Assembly (NCBI RefSeq): GCF_014837165.1 | Contig: NZ_JACSPM010000001.1 | Span: 888,304 to 952,303 of the forward strand | Length of the DNA: 64,000 nucleotides | From: Microbacterium gallinarum | GTDB lineage: Bacteria > Actinomycetota > Actinomycetes > Actinomycetales > Microbacteriaceae | Direction: 5' to 3' | Shown: in pieces, positions 24,675 to 35,584 of the stretch | Numbering within the stretch: position 1 is the stretch's first letter | Layout: the number at the start of each line of letters is the position of its first letter | Notes under the pieces: generated by a model | Databases searched by the model: none | Told to the model about the DNA's origin: nothing | The model's input: the letters and a program-made list of their open reading frames with translations, nothing else | Made by a program: the position numbers and the translations under genes

Positions 24675-27600
24675 CCGCCGTCCCGTCGCCGCGACGCAGC
24701 ACCCGCAGGGCCATCGGCCTCGCGGCTGCGGCGACCGTGATCGCGGCCGGACTCGTGAGCCTGCCGTCACCGGCGTCGGCGGTTCCCTCGCCTCCCTCGG
24801 AGGCCGACGTCTATCTGGTGTCGCGCACGGACGAGGGATCGTCGGGCACGCCGTACATCACGCCCGACGGCCAGCGGGTCGCGTACGCGTCCAACGCCGG
24901 CGATCTGGTCGAGGGCACCCAGGTCGCGACGCCGAACATCTTCCTCGCGACGGCCATCCGCGGATCCGGCGACCCCTTCTCGGGCCGGCCCCGCCTCGTG
25001 AGCCGTCCCGACGCGTCGCTGCCCGACGAGCCGGCGAACGACGTGAGCTACGACCCCGTGACGAGCGCCGACGGCCGGTACGTCGCGTTCGTCAGCCAGG
25101 CGACGAACCTCGTGCCGGACGGCGGCACCCCGGGTCGCGCGGCCGTCTACGTTCGCGACATGCGCGCGGGCACCACGTTCCGGGTCGACGCGGGCACCGA
25201 GCCGAACGGCGCCGCCTACGAACCGGACCTGAGCGACGACGGCCGTCACCTGGTCTTCACGTCCACCGCGACGAATCTGGCACCGGGCGACACCAACGGC
25301 GCTCCCGACGTGTTCGTCGCCGACCTCGACAGCAATGGTGACGGAGCCCTCGGCGACGTCTCCGTGACCCGGCTGCTGGGCTCGCGCAGCGTGCAGGGCG
25401 GCACGGCCCAGCCGGCGATCAGCGGCGACGGCGCGTGGATCGCGTTCACCGCCTTCGTCACCGACCCGACCGCAGCGTCCGCCACGCCCGGCGACGTCTC
25501 GTCGGTGTTCCGCACCCGTCGCGGCAGCGAGGCCGAGACGCGCATGCTCGTCGCGGGCGCCCACCACGGCGCGGTCGACGCGACCGGCAGCGCCTACGCG
25601 GCCGTCGTCGACGACTGCCAGGGCGATCCCGTCGTCGCCGGCGTGACGCTCGACGCCGCCGGCACCCCGTTCGCGGTGGGCATCGGCTGGAACGAGGTGG
25701 AGCGCGGCGTCGGCAGTGTCTGGGCGCCGGCGATCTCGGCCGACGGGTCGACCGTCGCGTGGGCGAGCACGCAGCCGGACGCCGGCCTGTCCGAACCGCT
25801 CGCCGACCCGGTGGTGCGCGTGGCCGAGCCGGCGTGGCAGGATGCCCGCGCGGGCGAGGTGCCGTGCGCGGGAGACCACGACGACGTCACCGAGCTCGGC
25901 GTCGGCGATGCGCCGACGCTGTCGGCGTCCGGCCGCACGGTCGCGTTCGGCGGGCCCAGCGACATGACCACGGCGGAGACCTCGGTCACCGCCGTGGACC
26001 GCCAGACCCACGGCGGCCTCTGGGTCTCGAACACGATGGGCGGGCTGACCGTCCCCGGCTACGTCACGAGCGTGGCGATCTCCGAGATCCCGGTGTCGGC
26101 GGTCGCCGAGTACGCCGGGGCGCTGGCGGACGTGCCGCTCCATCGACTGCCCGTCTACCGTCTCCCGCTCACTGCGCTGCCGATCCACCGGCTGCCCGTC
26201 TACCGCCTGCTGAACGGCGACTCGCCCATCTATCGCCAGCAGGCGGACGATGCCACGCTCCACCGCGTGCCGATCGACCGTTTGGCGCTTCACCGGGTGC
26301 CCCTCCAGCGCCTCGACATCCCGGGCGGCTGGCAGCAGGTGCTCGCGGCCACCCCGTTCGCCGGCCGGCTCACGCAGAGCGTGACGCTCGCCGAGGTTCT
26401 CGGCTGGGCGGACGAGGCGCTCCCCAGTCGGTCGTCGGGTGCCGCGAAGGAGGCCGCGACGTTGATCCGCAGCCTGTCGCTGGGCGACGTCGACCTCGAC
26501 GGGTCGGGCATCGACGCCCTCTCGGTCGGGTCGCTCCTCCTCGGCGCAGCGCCGCTCTCCGAGGTCGAGGTGGCCGGCACCGGCTCGCCCCTCGAGCGCT
26601 GGCAGGCCCTCGCCGACGCACAGGGCCTCGGCGTCACCGCCGACGACGCGATCTTCCTCGCCGAGCTCGACGCCGCCGGACTCGATCTCAGCCGGACGGG
26701 CATCGACGCGGTCCCCCTCAACCAGCTGCCCCTCGACGCCACGATGCTCGACGAGATCACGATGGCTGCCTCCGACGGCCAGCCGGGGCTGTTCCTGGCC
26801 GGCACGCCGCTCGGGGCCCTCGAGGTCGACTCGCTGAGCCCCGGTGCGCAGACGGCGCTCTTCGGCGGAACGCGGTCGGGGACGCTCGCCGACAGTGCCG
26901 GCGCACTGCGCCCGTCGGCGACACTCGCCGACCTGGCGGCCGGTGCGCCCGACTCGGTCACCGTCGGCACAGTGCTGTTCTCGCTCATCGATCGTGCCGC
27001 CTATCCGTGGGAGCAGATCGACCCGACCGTCATCCCCGCCGGCGCAACGGTCGGGCAGACCGCCGATCACGGCTGCGACGGAGGCGGTCGGTGCGGCCGC
27101 GTCGCACAGTTCCAGTTCACGTTCGACCCCGGTCCGGGTGAGTCGACCACGTTCCCCGCGCCCACCGCATCGGTGACGCTGCCGGCGTCGTCGCGCCTCT
27201 CGCTCGTCCGGGCGACCGGCTCGGGCCCCCGCGTCACTCCGGACGGCGACGAGGTCTACGACGGTCCGGTGCAGGCCGAGGGATCGCTGGTGCGGTTCCC
27301 GCTGCCCGACACGGCGGGCGGCACCGTGCGGTCGCTGTCGCTCGAGTACACGGCGAGCCGGCAGCCCGGCGCGTGGAGCTCCCGCGCCGAGCTGACCAGC
27401 GGCGACCTGCGTGCGGACGATGAGGTCCTCCTGAGCGCCTCGCAGGAGTACTACGACGTCGCCGACCACAACCGCACGCCGGACGGCCGGTGGCTGGGCA
27501 CCCCTCAGACACTGGCGGAGGGGGCTCTCCGCTACGAGTGGATCTCGCCCGCGTCGATCGAGCTCGACGACGAGGGTCGGCAGCTTCCGTCCCCTGCCGA

Positions 27601-30600
27601 CGACGAGGACTGGTTCTCCGTCGCACCCCCGAAGCCGGGGCAGCGCCTCGTGGTGTCGTCGGACGCCGCGGACGGCCGGATCTCGCTCACGCTCCTCAAG
27701 CCCGCGCAGGCGGTGTCGCCGCTGGGCGTGGCGAGCGTGGGCGTCGCGCCCGGCATCCCCGTCGCCGAGCAGGAGGGGAGGGATGCCGCAGCCCCGGCCG
27801 AGTCCGGAGCGGATTCGGGCACGACCGTGCCCGGCCACGTGCTCCTCGACCAGGCGACCGTCGGCGGAGACGGCGCGGTGACGGTGCAGGCATCCTCCGC
27901 CCTCGCCGAGGGCGAGGCGAACTGGCTCGTGCGGGTGACGAGCGGGAACGGACTCGCCTCCTCACAGCCCTACTCCCTGCGCGCGGCCTACCTCCCGGAG
28001 CCGCCGGAGCAGCGCTGCGCGCCGTGGCTGCCGCCTCTCGACGTCGAGCCGCAGAACCCCGACAATCCGTGGCCGTTCGTCGTCAGCGACCCGGTCGGCG
28101 CAGCCACGAACACGCTCTACCTCATCGACACGACGCGCTTCCGGCTGACCCACGGCCTGCAGGCGACCGACGAGGTCGTCGCCGCGATCCGGGCCCTCGA
28201 CGGCACGGGCGCGGTCGGCGACGGCACGATCTCCGGCGCGATCCTCTCGATCGACACCGATCCCGCCGTCGTGGCGGCCCGCGCGGCGCTCGACCAGGAG
28301 CCGTGCTCGATGAGCGCCCGCGGCTCCCTGACCGCCGCGATCACGGCATTCGTCACCGCCGCGGTCGGGGCCGCCACCGAGCAGATCGAGTCGATCGTCA
28401 TCGTGGGCGGCGACGACATCGTGCCCTTCGCCCCCGTGCCCCAGCACGCCGCTCAGTTCACCGAGGCCGGCCACGCCGCCGAGCTCAGACTCCCCGCACA
28501 GCCCGACGGCACCCCCTGCCCTGCCGGGCTCCCGCCGGGCGAGGTCGACCCGTGCGCCACGCCTCTCTCCGCCGCCGCGGCGGCAGGCGTCATCCTCACC
28601 GACGACCCGTACGGCCTCGCCGATGCCTACCCGTCCTTCGGCGGCCACCTCTACGTGCCGACCGTCGCCGTGGGGCGCCTGGTCGACACCGCCGACCAGA
28701 TCCGCGGCCAGCTCGATCGATTCCGCTACGCCGACGGCGTCCTCGCGGGAGACTCCGCTCTGACCGGCGCCTACGGCGCGTGGGCGGAGCTTCCGCAGCT
28801 GGTCAGCGAGAAGCTCGCCTGGCGGCTCGGCGCCGACGAGTCGCTGGAGCAGCCGTGGTCCAGGGAGGACGCCGAGTCTCGTCTCTTCCCCCGCGGCGCG
28901 GACGCGCCGCGGATCGTGTCGCTCAACGCGCACTCCGACGAGCGGCGTCTGGTGGCCGGCGTCGAGGACGCCGCGACCGGGGCCGTCGACGACGAGGCCG
29001 TCATCGACGCCGGCGATCACGCGCCCCCGGCCGTCCCGCGCGCGGAGGAGGTCTTCGACCCGCGCGCGCCGACGAGTCCGCTCGACGGCTCGGTGGTCTT
29101 CATGATCGGCGGACACGCGGGCAACAACCTTCCTGCCGCCTACTACGGCGAGGTCACGGACTGGGCGGACGTGTTCTCGCCGGCGGGCGGCTTCGTGGGC
29201 AACACCGGCTTCGGCCTCGCGAACGGCGCCGCGACCGCGTTCAGCGAGCGTCTGCTCGGCCTCTACGCCGACTGGATCGGCGTGCAGAGCGCCCGGGGGG
29301 CGGTCTCGTCCGGCGCTGCACTCGCCTACGCCAAGCAGGCGTACGCCGGCGCGCTCGGCCTGTACTCCGGCTACGACGAGAAGGTCCTGATGCAGTCGGT
29401 GTACTACGGCATGCCGATGTACACGTTCGAGGACTCGACGAAGGATGCTCCGCTCCCTGCGGCGCCCGAGCTCCCGATCGCCGACGGGCCGGCCGGGCTG
29501 TCGTCGGCCTCGCTGACGCTGACGCCGTCCTTCGCCACCGTGACCAGGGAGGACCTGACCGGCGAACAGATCACCTACGTCACCGTCGGCGACGAGCAGC
29601 CGATCGCCGTTCCCGGCCAGCCCCTGCTGCCGAGGCTGGTGACGCAGATCCCGTCGTCCGACGGCGCGGGCAAGGTGCCCCGTGGCGCGCTGATCACGAG
29701 CCTCACCTCCGCGTGGACCGGCACGGTGCGCCCCGCGATCGGCGACCCCGGCATCGGGGTCGAGCGGGCGCCGGTCGTGAAGGACGGTCTCGCCTTCCCC
29801 TCCTCCTTCACCTCGATCTCGCGGCAGCAGACGCCGATCGGCGCCGTCAGCCTGCTGGTCGCGGCACCGGCCAACGTGCAGTCGACCACGGGCGGTCTCG
29901 GCCGTATCGAGACCTTCCCGTCGATGGGCCTCGAGATCCTCTACGGTCCCGACGGCGGCGACGTCGTGCCGCCCATGATCCGCTGGACGCAGCACCGCGA
30001 CGGCGAGGTCGCCGTCGCCGCCCAGGACGCCGGCGGCGAGGTGGCCCGCGTGGTTCTCCTGGTGCAGGGTGCCGACGCCCCGGCGGATGACGCGACGCGC
30101 GACTGGGAGGCCGTCGAGCTCGACGTCGACGCCGAGGGCGTGTGGCGCGGCGCCATCCCGTCCTCGATCTCGGGCCCGTACCGCTGGATCGCGCAGGCCG
30201 TGGACGCCTCCGGAAACGTCGCGACCGACAGCGCGCGCGGGCGCATCCAGGTCGCGCGCGCCGCGGGGCCCGTGCTCGGCGAGCCCGGCGGCCCGCTGAC
30301 GGTGAACGCCGGCGACCCGGTGGTGCGCAGCATCCCGATCACGGATGCCGCACCCGGCGCTCTCGTCACCGGGTCGTACCTCCTCCTCGACGCCAACGGC
30401 CGGGAGCGCGCGGCGGGCCCCGTGACCGTCGCGACGGACGTCGACGGCGCGATGCACGCCGAGGTCGACCTCATCGCCGACACCCCCGGCACGTTCCAGG
30501 TCTCGGTGACGGCCTGCAGCGGCGGCCAGGACTGCGGCGAGCCCGTCGCGTTCGACCTGACGGTGCAGTCGCGCAACTCGGCGCCGACGGCATCGGTTTC

Positions 30601-31393
30601 GCTCGACCGCGAGGGAGTGACACCGGGCAGCCTGCTGACGGCGCAGGCGACCGGTGCCGACCCCGACAGCGGCGACGTCGTGACCCTGGCGTATCGCTGG
30701 CTGCGCAACGGCGTGCCGCTCGACGGTGCCGAGGTCGCGATGCTCTCGCTCGACGGCATCGCGCGTCCGGGCGACGTGATCCGCGTCGAAGTGGTCCCGA
30801 ACGACGGCGATACCGACGGCCACGCCGCCTCCGCCGAGGTCGTCGTCGGAGACGAGCTCGCGCTTCCGACGATCGCTGCCTGGGCGACGTCGGGGGGCGG
30901 CACGTACAACGACGGATCGTGGGCGTCGGAAGACGTCGTCGTGTCGTTCACGTGCACGGGCAGAGGCGTCTCGTGTCCGGTGCCGGTCACCGCCTCCGCC
31001 GACACCGACGGCACGCGGGTCGAGCGCACCATCACCGATGTGCAGGGACGTCAGGCGACTGCGGGCATCACGGTGCGGCGCGACGCGACCGCCCCATCGC
31101 TCTCCCCGTCCGTCTCCCCTGATCCGGTCGCCGTCGGCGGCACCGCCACGGCCGTCCCGGCAGCGGTCGACACCGGTTCGGGAGTCGCCGTGCAGTCCTG
31201 CGATCAGCCGGTCACCGCTGTCGAGGGCGCCAAGAGACTGACCTGCCGTGCGACCGATGTCGCCGGCAACAGCGCAGTCACCACCGTCGCGTACACCGTG
31301 ATCGGTCCCGCCGGATCGATCGGGTCCACGGCGCCGGGCGGCGACCGCCCGTCACCCGGCGTGGGCGTCGGTCCTAGTCCTCGAGCGGAGTGA
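24671..31393 (+). CDS. Giant secreted protein with PD40 propeller, pentad repeat and degenerate C25 (gingipain-like) domain
   Basis: 2240 residues. N-terminal signal peptide ([18 protein letters not shown], cleavage near SPASA). Residues ~44-457 carry PD40/TolB-type propeller repeats ([39 protein letters not shown]). Residues 489-548 form twelve 5-residue units such as [16 protein letters not shown] repetitive LPLxx-rich stretch follows to ~794. Residues ~1150-1588 match the C25 caspase-like fold: [38 protein letters not shown] (His1421), [11 protein letters not shown] (Gly1481-His1482), [29 protein letters not shown]. Where active relatives have Cys-His, Gly1481-His1482 is present, so peptidase activity is doubtful. 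The C-terminus (~1770-2240) has Ig/HYR-like modules and no sortase motif. It overlaps rlmN tail to tail. Confidence 0.85.
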   Translation: MTAVPSPRRSTRRAIGLAAAATVIAAGLVSLPSPASAVPSPPSEADVYLVSRTDEGSSGTPYITPDGQRVAYASNAGDLVEGTQVATPNIFLATAIRGSGDPFSGRPRLVSRPDASLPDEPANDVSYDPVTSADGRYVAFVSQATNLVPDGGTPGRAAVYVRDMRAGTTFRVDAGTEPNGAAYEPDLSDDGRHLVFTSTATNLAPGDTNGAPDVFVADLDSNGDGALGDVSVTRLLGSRSVQGGTAQPAISGDGAWIAFTAFVTDPTAASATPGDVSSVFRTRRGSEAETRMLVAGAHHGAVDATGSAYAAVVDDCQGDPVVAGVTLDAAGTPFAVGIGWNEVERGVGSVWAPAISADGSTVAWASTQPDAGLSEPLADPVVRVAEPAWQDARAGEVPCAGDHDDVTELGVGDAPTLSASGRTVAFGGPSDMTTAETSVTAVDRQTHGGLWVSNTMGGLTVPGYVTSVAISEIPVSAVAEYAGALADVPLHRLPVYRLPLTALPIHRLPVYRLLNGDSPIYRQQADDATLHRVPIDRLALHRVPLQRLDIPGGWQQVLAATPFAGRLTQSVTLAEVLGWADEALPSRSSGAAKEAATLIRSLSLGDVDLDGSGIDALSVGSLLLGAAPLSEVEVAGTGSPLERWQALADAQGLGVTADDAIFLAELDAAGLDLSRTGIDAVPLNQLPLDATMLDEITMAASDGQPGLFLAGTPLGALEVDSLSPGAQTALFGGTRSGTLADSAGALRPSATLADLAAGAPDSVTVGTVLFSLIDRAAYPWEQIDPTVIPAGATVGQTADHGCDGGGRCGRVAQFQFTFDPGPGESTTFPAPTASVTLPASSRLSLVRATGSGPRVTPDGDEVYDGPVQAEGSLVRFPLPDTAGGTVRSLSLEYTASRQPGAWSSRAELTSGDLRADDEVLLSASQEYYDVADHNRTPDGRWLGTPQTLAEGALRYEWISPASIELDDEGRQLPSPADDEDWFSVAPPKPGQRLVVSSDAADGRISLTLLKPAQAVSPLGVASVGVAPGIPVAEQEGRDAAAPAESGADSGTTVPGHVLLDQATVGGDGAVTVQASSALAEGEANWLVRVTSGNGLASSQPYSLRAAYLPEPPEQRCAPWLPPLDVEPQNPDNPWPFVVSDPVGAATNTLYLIDTTRFRLTHGLQATDEVVAAIRALDGTGAVGDGTISGAILSIDTDPAVVAARAALDQEPCSMSARGSLTAAITAFVTAAVGAATEQIESIVIVGGDDIVPFAPVPQHAAQFTEAGHAAELRLPAQPDGTPCPAGLPPGEVDPCATPLSAAAAAGVILTDDPYGLADAYPSFGGHLYVPTVAVGRLVDTADQIRGQLDRFRYADGVLAGDSALTGAYGAWAELPQLVSEKLAWRLGADESLEQPWSREDAESRLFPRGADAPRIVSLNAHSDERRLVAGVEDAATGAVDDEAVIDAGDHAPPAVPRAEEVFDPRAPTSPLDGSVVFMIGGHAGNNLPAAYYGEVTDWADVFSPAGGFVGNTGFGLANGAATAFSERLLGLYADWIGVQSARGAVSSGAALAYAKQAYAGALGLYSGYDEKVLMQSVYYGMPMYTFEDSTKDAPLPAAPELPIADGPAGLSSASLTLTPSFATVTREDLTGEQITYVTVGDEQPIAVPGQPLLPRLVTQIPSSDGAGKVPRGALITSLTSAWTGTVRPAIGDPGIGVERAPVVKDGLAFPSSFTSISRQQTPIGAVSLLVAAPANVQSTTGGLGRIETFPSMGLEILYGPDGGDVVPPMIRWTQHRDGEVAVAAQDAGGEVARVVLLVQGADAPADDATRDWEAVELDVDAEGVWRGAIPSSISGPYRWIAQAVDASGNVATDSARGRIQVARAAGPVLGEPGGPLTVNAGDPVVRSIPITDAAPGALVTGSYLLLDANGRERAAGPVTVATDVDGAMHAEVDLIADTPGTFQVSVTACSGGQDCGEPVAFDLTVQSRNSAPTASVSLDREGVTPGSLLTAQATGADPDSGDVVTLAYRWLRNGVPLDGAEVAMLSLDGIARPGDVIRVEVVPNDGDTDGHAASAEVVVGDELALPTIAAWATSGGGTYNDGSWASEDVVVSFTCTGRGVSCPVPVTASADTDGTRVERTITDVQGRQATAGITVRRDATAPSLSPSVSPDPVAVGGTATAVPAAVDTGSGVAVQSCDQPVTAVEGAKRLTCRATDVAGNSAVTTVAYTVIGPAGSIGSTAPGGDRPSPGVGVGPSPRAE
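26134..26313 (+). repeat. Coding pentad repeat, 12 units of 15 bp
   Basis: Inside the giant secreted protein, residues 489-548 read in steps of five with the pattern P-[LIV]-[HYDQT]-R-[LV]: [60 protein letters not shown]. Three units deviate. The period suggests a narrow solenoid related to, but distinct from, classical A(D/N)LxX pentapeptide repeats. Confidence 0.8.
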
Positions 31394-32618
31394 CGGCGGC
31401 GACCGCCTGGTCATCCTCGGTCGCGACCAGCTGGCCGCACGCGCCGTCGATCTCCTTGCCGCGGGTGTCGCGAAGCGTGGTGGGGATGCCGGCGTCGTTG
31501 AGGCGGCGCACGAACTCGTTCTGCACGGGGACCTCGGACGCCGTCCAGATGGAGCCGGGCGTCGGGTTCAGCGGGATCGGGTTCACGTGCACCCAGCCCC
31601 GGCCGCGGGCGTTGAGCTTCTCGGCGAGGAGGTCGGCCCGCCACGCGTGGTCGTTCATGTCCTTGATGAGCGCGTACTCGATCGAGACACGGCGCCCGGT
31701 CTTGTCGAAGTACGCCCGTGCGGCGTCGAGCGCCTCGTCGACCTTCCACCGCGAGTTCACCGGGATGAGCTCGTCGCGCAGCCTGTCGTCCGGCGCGTGG
31801 AGCGACAGCGCGAACGTCACGGGGATGTCCTCGTTCGCGAGCTTCGTGATGGCCGGCACCAGGCCCACGGTCGAGACTGTCACGCCGCGGGCGCTCATGC
31901 CCAGCCCGTGGGCCTTGTCGGTCATCACGCGGACCGCCTGCATCACACGGGCGTAGTTGGCCAGGGGCTCGCCCATGCCCATGAAGACGATGTTCGACAC
32001 CCGCTCGGCGGAGTGGTCGTCGCGCTTCTTGCCGCCCAGCTGCCCGTCGGCGATCACGCGGTTCGCGCGCACGATCTGCTCGATGATCTCCGCCGCCGAC
32101 ATGTTGCGTGTGAGACCCGCCTGCCCGGTGGCGCAGAAGGGGCAGTTCATGCCGCAGCCTGCCTGCGATGAGACGCACAGCGTGATGCGGCCGGGGTAGC
32201 GCATGAGCACCGACTCGACGAGCGCGCCGTCGTGCAGCTTCCACAGGAACTTGATCGTGTCGCCTCGGTCGGTCTCCAGCCGGCGCACCTCGGTGAGCAG
32301 CGGCGGGAGCATGCCGTGCACGAACTCCTCGCGTCCTTCCGCCGGGAGATCGGTCATGTCGGCGGGGTCGTGCGTGAAGTGCGTGAAGTAGTGCTTCTCG
32401 AGCTGCTTCGCACGGAAGCCGGGCATCCCGAGCTCCTTGACCTTCTCGACGCGCTGCTCAGGGGTCAGGTCGGCGAGGTGGACGGGGGGCTTGCCGCGCT
32501 TCGGGCTCGCGAACTGGAGGAGCGGCCGCCCTTCGGCGTCCTTCTTCTGCGACCAGCCTTCCGTGGCGGGACGCACCTGACGGGGCTTCGTGGTGCGCAC
32601 GGGAGGCTCAGTTGTCAT
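31374..32618 (-). CDS. rlmN: 23S rRNA (adenine2503-C2)-methyltransferase RlmN
   Basis: 414 residues. It is a radical-SAM enzyme methylating A2503 of 23S rRNA and A37 of some tRNAs. The 4Fe-4S motif is Cys155, Cys159 and Cys162 ([14 protein letters not shown]). Other family segments: [14 protein letters not shown] in the N-terminal RNA-binding domain, [47 protein letters not shown], and the catalytic C-terminal Cys in GACGQL. The N-terminus is ~35 residues longer than the E. coli enzyme. The 3' end overlaps the stop of the convergent giant gene by 20 bp. Confidence 0.96.
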   Translation of the reverse strand: MTTEPPVRTTKPRQVRPATEGWSQKKDAEGRPLLQFASPKRGKPPVHLADLTPEQRVEKVKELGMPGFRAKQLEKHYFTHFTHDPADMTDLPAEGREEFVHGMLPPLLTEVRRLETDRGDTIKFLWKLHDGALVESVLMRYPGRITLCVSSQAGCGMNCPFCATGQAGLTRNMSAAEIIEQIVRANRVIADGQLGGKKRDDHSAERVSNIVFMGMGEPLANYARVMQAVRVMTDKAHGLGMSARGVTVSTVGLVPAITKLANEDIPVTFALSLHAPDDRLRDELIPVNSRWKVDEALDAARAYFDKTGRRVSIEYALIKDMNDHAWRADLLAEKLNARGRGWVHVNPIPLNPTPGSIWTASEVPVQNEFVRRLNDAGIPTTLRDTRGKEIDGACGQLVATEDDQAVAAVTPLED

Positions 32619-32676
32619 GATCCGAGGGTAGGGGACGCACCTGAACGCACGCCCGAATCAGGGCTACCGTTGACGT

Positions 32677-33624
32677 GTGGACGCCGCGACCCGCGTCGAG
32701 CTCGCCGGTCTGCGTCGCCGCGCCTACGGCCCCGGGGCTGACATCGACGGCGACGCGGAGGCACTGCTGCGCCTCGTCGAACTCGAGGATCTCGTGCGGC
32801 GCGAAAACCTCGCCGCGACCGCTCCGGGCTCAGCGGCACCGGGCTCAGCGGCTCCGGGCTCAGCGGCACCGGCCGCCGCGGCGACGCATGCCGCAGCGAA
32901 GCCCTCCCGGACCGCTCCGCCCCTGCGCCGGCCGTCACCCCCGACGCGCGCGGCACCGCACACCGCGGCGACGCCCGCCGCCCGGAGCGCTCTCCCGCCG
33001 AGCGGCGCACGAGAGGCGGCATCGCCCCCTCCCGCGCCGCGCCGGCCACGCCGGCTCGGCCTCACCCTCGCCCTCGTCGGCGGAGGGCTCGCGGTGGCGG
33101 TCGCCGCGGTGATCGGCATCCGGCTGCTGACCGCGCCGGACGAGACGCCCGACGCCCGCTCGACGCTCTCGCCCGCCTTCCAGGCCTCGCGCGCGGCCTA
33201 CTCGTTCGCGCGCGACACCGATGCGGTGACGCTCCTGAACATCCCGCTGGACGGCTCATTCGGCGGGTTCATCGACCTTCCCTCCGATGGGCACGTGCCC
33301 GAGTTCCCGACCACCGGCGAGGTCGAATGGGCGGTGCACCTGGGCGAGTACTTCGGGTGGGATGCCTGGATCGCCGGCGCCATGGTGGACACCGCGGGCT
33401 TCCGTCGCGACCACTGCGTGCTGGTCGAACGCGGCGACGTCACCCGAGGACGCTGCGTGCCGGCGTCGATCCGCTCGCAGAGCGCGCTGCTCGTGGACGT
33501 GCCGTACACCTTCATGCCCGCCGACGACCGCCCGATCGGGATGCAGGAGGACCAGCGTCTGGGGTTCTGGTGGCGTCGCGACCAAGCGGTCACGGTGCTG
33601 CTCGGCGACGATCCCGTGCGATGA
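32677..33624 (+). CDS. Single-pass membrane protein, member A of a local three-protein family
   Basis: 315 residues from GTG. Cytosolic N-terminal motif VELAGLRRRAYGPGADIDGD followed by AEALLRLVELEDLV, then a long Pro/Ala linker including three tandem APGSA units (32821-32865), a TM helix at about 127-153 (LTLALVGGGLAVAVAAVIGI) and an extracytoplasmic domain with Cys247 and Cys260 (CVLVERGDVTRGRC). The same order of motif, TM, PDAR segment and Cys pair recurs in the genes at 60498-61232 and 61232-61873. Function unknown. It is divergent from rlmN with a 58-bp gap and 18 nt from the LysE gene. Confidence 0.85.
   Translation: MDAATRVELAGLRRRAYGPGADIDGDAEALLRLVELEDLVRRENLAATAPGSAAPGSAAPGSAAPAAAATHAAAKPSRTAPPLRRPSPPTRAAPHTAATPAARSALPPSGAREAASPPPAPRRPRRLGLTLALVGGGLAVAVAAVIGIRLLTAPDETPDARSTLSPAFQASRAAYSFARDTDAVTLLNIPLDGSFGGFIDLPSDGHVPEFPTTGEVEWAVHLGEYFGWDAWIAGAMVDTAGFRRDHCVLVERGDVTRGRCVPASIRSQSALLVDVPYTFMPADDRPIGMQEDQRLGFWWRRDQAVTVLLGDDPVR
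32821..32865 (+). repeat. Three tandem 15-bp units encoding APGSA
   Basis: Three successive 15-bp units (GC[TA]CCGGGCTCAGCG) within the membrane protein gene encode APGSA three times. They lie in the disordered cytosolic linker, where copy-number change should be tolerated. Confidence 0.85.
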
Positions 33625-33642
33625 CGGGACTATGGTTTCCTC

Positions 33643-34281
33643 GTGGTCCCTCCCGAGAACCTCCTCGCCTTCGTCCTCGCCTCGATCGTCCTCATCGTCA
33701 TCCCCGGCCCGAGTGTGCTCTTCACCATCGGCCGCGCGCTCGCGCTCGGCCGGATGGGAGGCCTGCTCAGCGTGCTCGGCAACGCGCTCGGGCTCCTTCC
33801 GGTCGTCGGACTGGTCGCCCTGGGCGTCGGCGGCATCGTGGCCAAGTCGGTCGTGCTCTTCACGATCGTCAAGGTCGTCGGCGCGGGATACCTGATCTAC
33901 CTCGGCGTCCAGGCGATCCGGCATCGCGACCGCGCGGCCGACCAGGCCGGCGGCGCGATCGCACCCCGTTCGGCCTGGCGTCAGCTCGGCGAGGGATTCC
34001 TGGTCGGCATCACCAACCCGAAGACCATCGCCTTCTTCGTCGCGGTGCTCCCCCAGTTCGTCGATCTGAACGCCGGCGCCGTGCCGCTGCAGATGATGCA
34101 GCTCGGCCTGGTGTTCTTCGCCATCGCGCTCGTCTCGGACGGCATCTGGGCGCTTGTCGCCGCGTCGGCGCGCTTGTGGTTCGGCAAGTCGCCGAAGCGC
34201 ATCGCACGGCTGTCGGCGACCGGCGGCGGGCTGATGATCGGCCTGGGCGGGCTCCTGCTCTTCACCGGCGGAGACCACTGA
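33643..34281 (+). CDS. LysE/RhtB-family amino-acid exporter
   Basis: 212 residues from GTG, the normal size for this family. Five to six hydrophobic helices, with the diagnostic N-terminal VLIVIPGPSVLFTIGRALALG motif (LxxPGPxxL...G), a GYLIYLGVQAIR segment before the cytosolic loop, and FLVGITNPKTIAFFVAVLPQFV in the second half. It probably exports an amino acid or derivative by proton antiport; the substrate cannot be told from sequence. It follows the membrane protein gene by 18 nt on the same strand. Confidence 0.93.
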   Translation: MVPPENLLAFVLASIVLIVIPGPSVLFTIGRALALGRMGGLLSVLGNALGLLPVVGLVALGVGGIVAKSVVLFTIVKVVGAGYLIYLGVQAIRHRDRAADQAGGAIAPRSAWRQLGEGFLVGITNPKTIAFFVAVLPQFVDLNAGAVPLQMMQLGLVFFAIALVSDGIWALVAASARLWFGKSPKRIARLSATGGGLMIGLGGLLLFTGGDH

Positions 34282-34323
34282 CCCGCAGCATCCGCTCGTC
34301 TGCTCCGGCGGTCCGCGCGCGGA

Positions 34324-34707
34324 TCAATCTGTCGAAGCGGATGCCGCGAGCCCGAGGTTGACGAGAGTGCCGTCGGGGTCGCGCACCTGCGCCACCCGCT
34401 CGCCCCACGGCATGTCGGCGGGCTCGGCCACGGTGTCGCCACCGGCGGAGCGCCAGCGCGCGAAGGCGTCATCGACGTCGTCGACGTAGAACCACAGGGC
34501 GATGCGATCCCCCGCGCCGCGCCCGGGCGTCGCGGGATCGCGGGCGATGCCGAGCGACGCCCCGCCGATCGCGAGCGAGACATAGTCGTCTTCGTCGGCG
34601 CTGCCGAAGCGGTAGCTCACCCGAGCGTGGAGTGCGTGCTCGTAGAAGCTGACCAGCCGCGGCAGGTCACGCGTGAGCAGGATGGGGAACAGACTCCGCA
34701 CGCCCAT
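34324..34707 (-). CDS. VOC-family (glyoxalase/bleomycin-resistance fold) protein
   Basis: 127 residues. A two-repeat VOC fold: FPILLTRDLPRLVSFYEHAL at the start, LGIARDPATPGRGAGDRIALWFYVDDVDDAFARW in the middle, and the C-terminal GERVAQVRDPDGTLVNLGLA. Possible metal ligands are sparse, as in many antibiotic-binding or unknown VOC members. It lies 22 nt downstream of the SDR gene on the same strand and may be the last gene of that operon, with no clear biochemical link. Confidence 0.88.
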   Translation of the reverse strand: MGVRSLFPILLTRDLPRLVSFYEHALHARVSYRFGSADEDDYVSLAIGGASLGIARDPATPGRGAGDRIALWFYVDDVDDAFARWRSAGGDTVAEPADMPWGERVAQVRDPDGTLVNLGLAASASTD

Positions 34708-34729
34708 CCCCCCACCCTACGCGCGGCGG

Positions 34730-35584
34730 TCAGTCCAGGAAGATGTCCGGGAAGAGCTGATCGTCGGGCGTGCCCGGCACGGCGGCGTAGCCCGAGAAGT
34801 CGGTGACGCCCGCCTCGCGCAGCACGTCCTCGACGATGAGCGTCTGGCCGGTGTACTCGGTCGCCGGCTTGAGGAACACCTCGTAGGCGGCGTCGGCGTA
34901 CACCTCGGGGGTGCGGCTCACCTTCATCATCGCGTCGCCGCCGAGGGCGAACTGCACCGCGGCCGTCGCGATGGTCGTCGCCGGCCACAGCGTGTTCGCG
35001 GCGATGCCAGCCTTCGCGAACTCCGCCGCGAAGCCGAGGGTCGTCATCGTCATGCCGTACTTGGCGAGCGTGTAGCCGGTGTGCGCGCCGAGCCACTTCG
35101 GCGACAGGTTGAGGGGCGGCGACAGCGACAGGATGTGCGGGTTCTCGGCGTCCTTCAGGATCGGCACGGCCGCGCGGCTGAGCATGAAGGTGCCGCGCAC
35201 GTTGACGTCCTGCATGAGGTCGTACTTCTTCGCGGCGAGGTCGAGCGAACGGGAGAGGTCGATGACGCTGGCGTTGTTCACGACGATGTCGATCCCGCCG
35301 AACTCTCCCTGCGTCTTGAGCACGGCCTCGGTCACGTCGTCGTCGTCGCGCACGTCGCCGACGATCGGCAGCGCCTCGCCGCCGGCTTCGCGGATCTGCT
35401 CGGCGGCGGAGTGCACGGTGCCTTCGAGCTTCGGGTGAGGGGTGTCGGTCTTCGCGAGCAGCGCGATGTTCGCGCCGTCACGGGCGGCGCGCAGCGCGAT
35501 CGCGAGGCCGATGCCGCGGCTGCCGCCCGACATCAGGATGGTCTTGCCGGCGAGGGTCGGGGCCGGACCGGTCGAAGGGGTCAC
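34730..35584 (-). CDS. Short-chain dehydrogenase/reductase, HSDL2-like
   Basis: 284 residues from a GTG overlapping the upstream crotonase stop (GTGA). Rossmann-fold SDR: SGGSRGIGLAIALRAARDG (cofactor loop, ~19-37), NNAS, catalytic Tyr-x3-Lys in HTGYTLAKYGM, and the family-specific HILSLSPPLNLSPKWLG and TLWPATTIATAAVQF segments that mark the hydroxysteroid dehydrogenase-like 2 branch. Such proteins are linked to fatty or branched acyl metabolism. Its operon with a crotonase and another SDR supports an acyl-CoA role; the substrate is unknown. Confidence 0.9.
   Translation of the reverse strand: MTPSTGPAPTLAGKTILMSGGSRGIGLAIALRAARDGANIALLAKTDTPHPKLEGTVHSAAEQIREAGGEALPIVGDVRDDDDVTEAVLKTQGEFGGIDIVVNNASVIDLSRSLDLAAKKYDLMQDVNVRGTFMLSRAAVPILKDAENPHILSLSPPLNLSPKWLGAHTGYTLAKYGMTMTTLGFAAEFAKAGIAANTLWPATTIATAAVQFALGGDAMMKVSRTPEVYADAAYEVFLKPATEYTGQTLIVEDVLREAGVTDFSGYAAVPGTPDDQLFPDIFLD

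Noticed and set aside
24767..30823. Two very long minus-strand open frames (1023 and 953 codons)
   Set aside because: Both are antisense to the giant secreted protein, which has clear domains and a signal peptide. The opposite frames are low-complexity shadows.
31374..31393. Overlap of the giant gene and rlmN as a frameshift or assembly fault
   Set aside because: Both proteins end plausibly (RlmN past its catalytic Cys; the giant protein in a disordered tail), so a 20-bp tail-to-tail overlap is natural in this compact genome.
32821..32865. Tandem 15-bp repeats as a CRISPR-like or regulatory array
   Set aside because: They are in frame (APGSA units), contiguous without spacers, and lie in a disordered protein linker.
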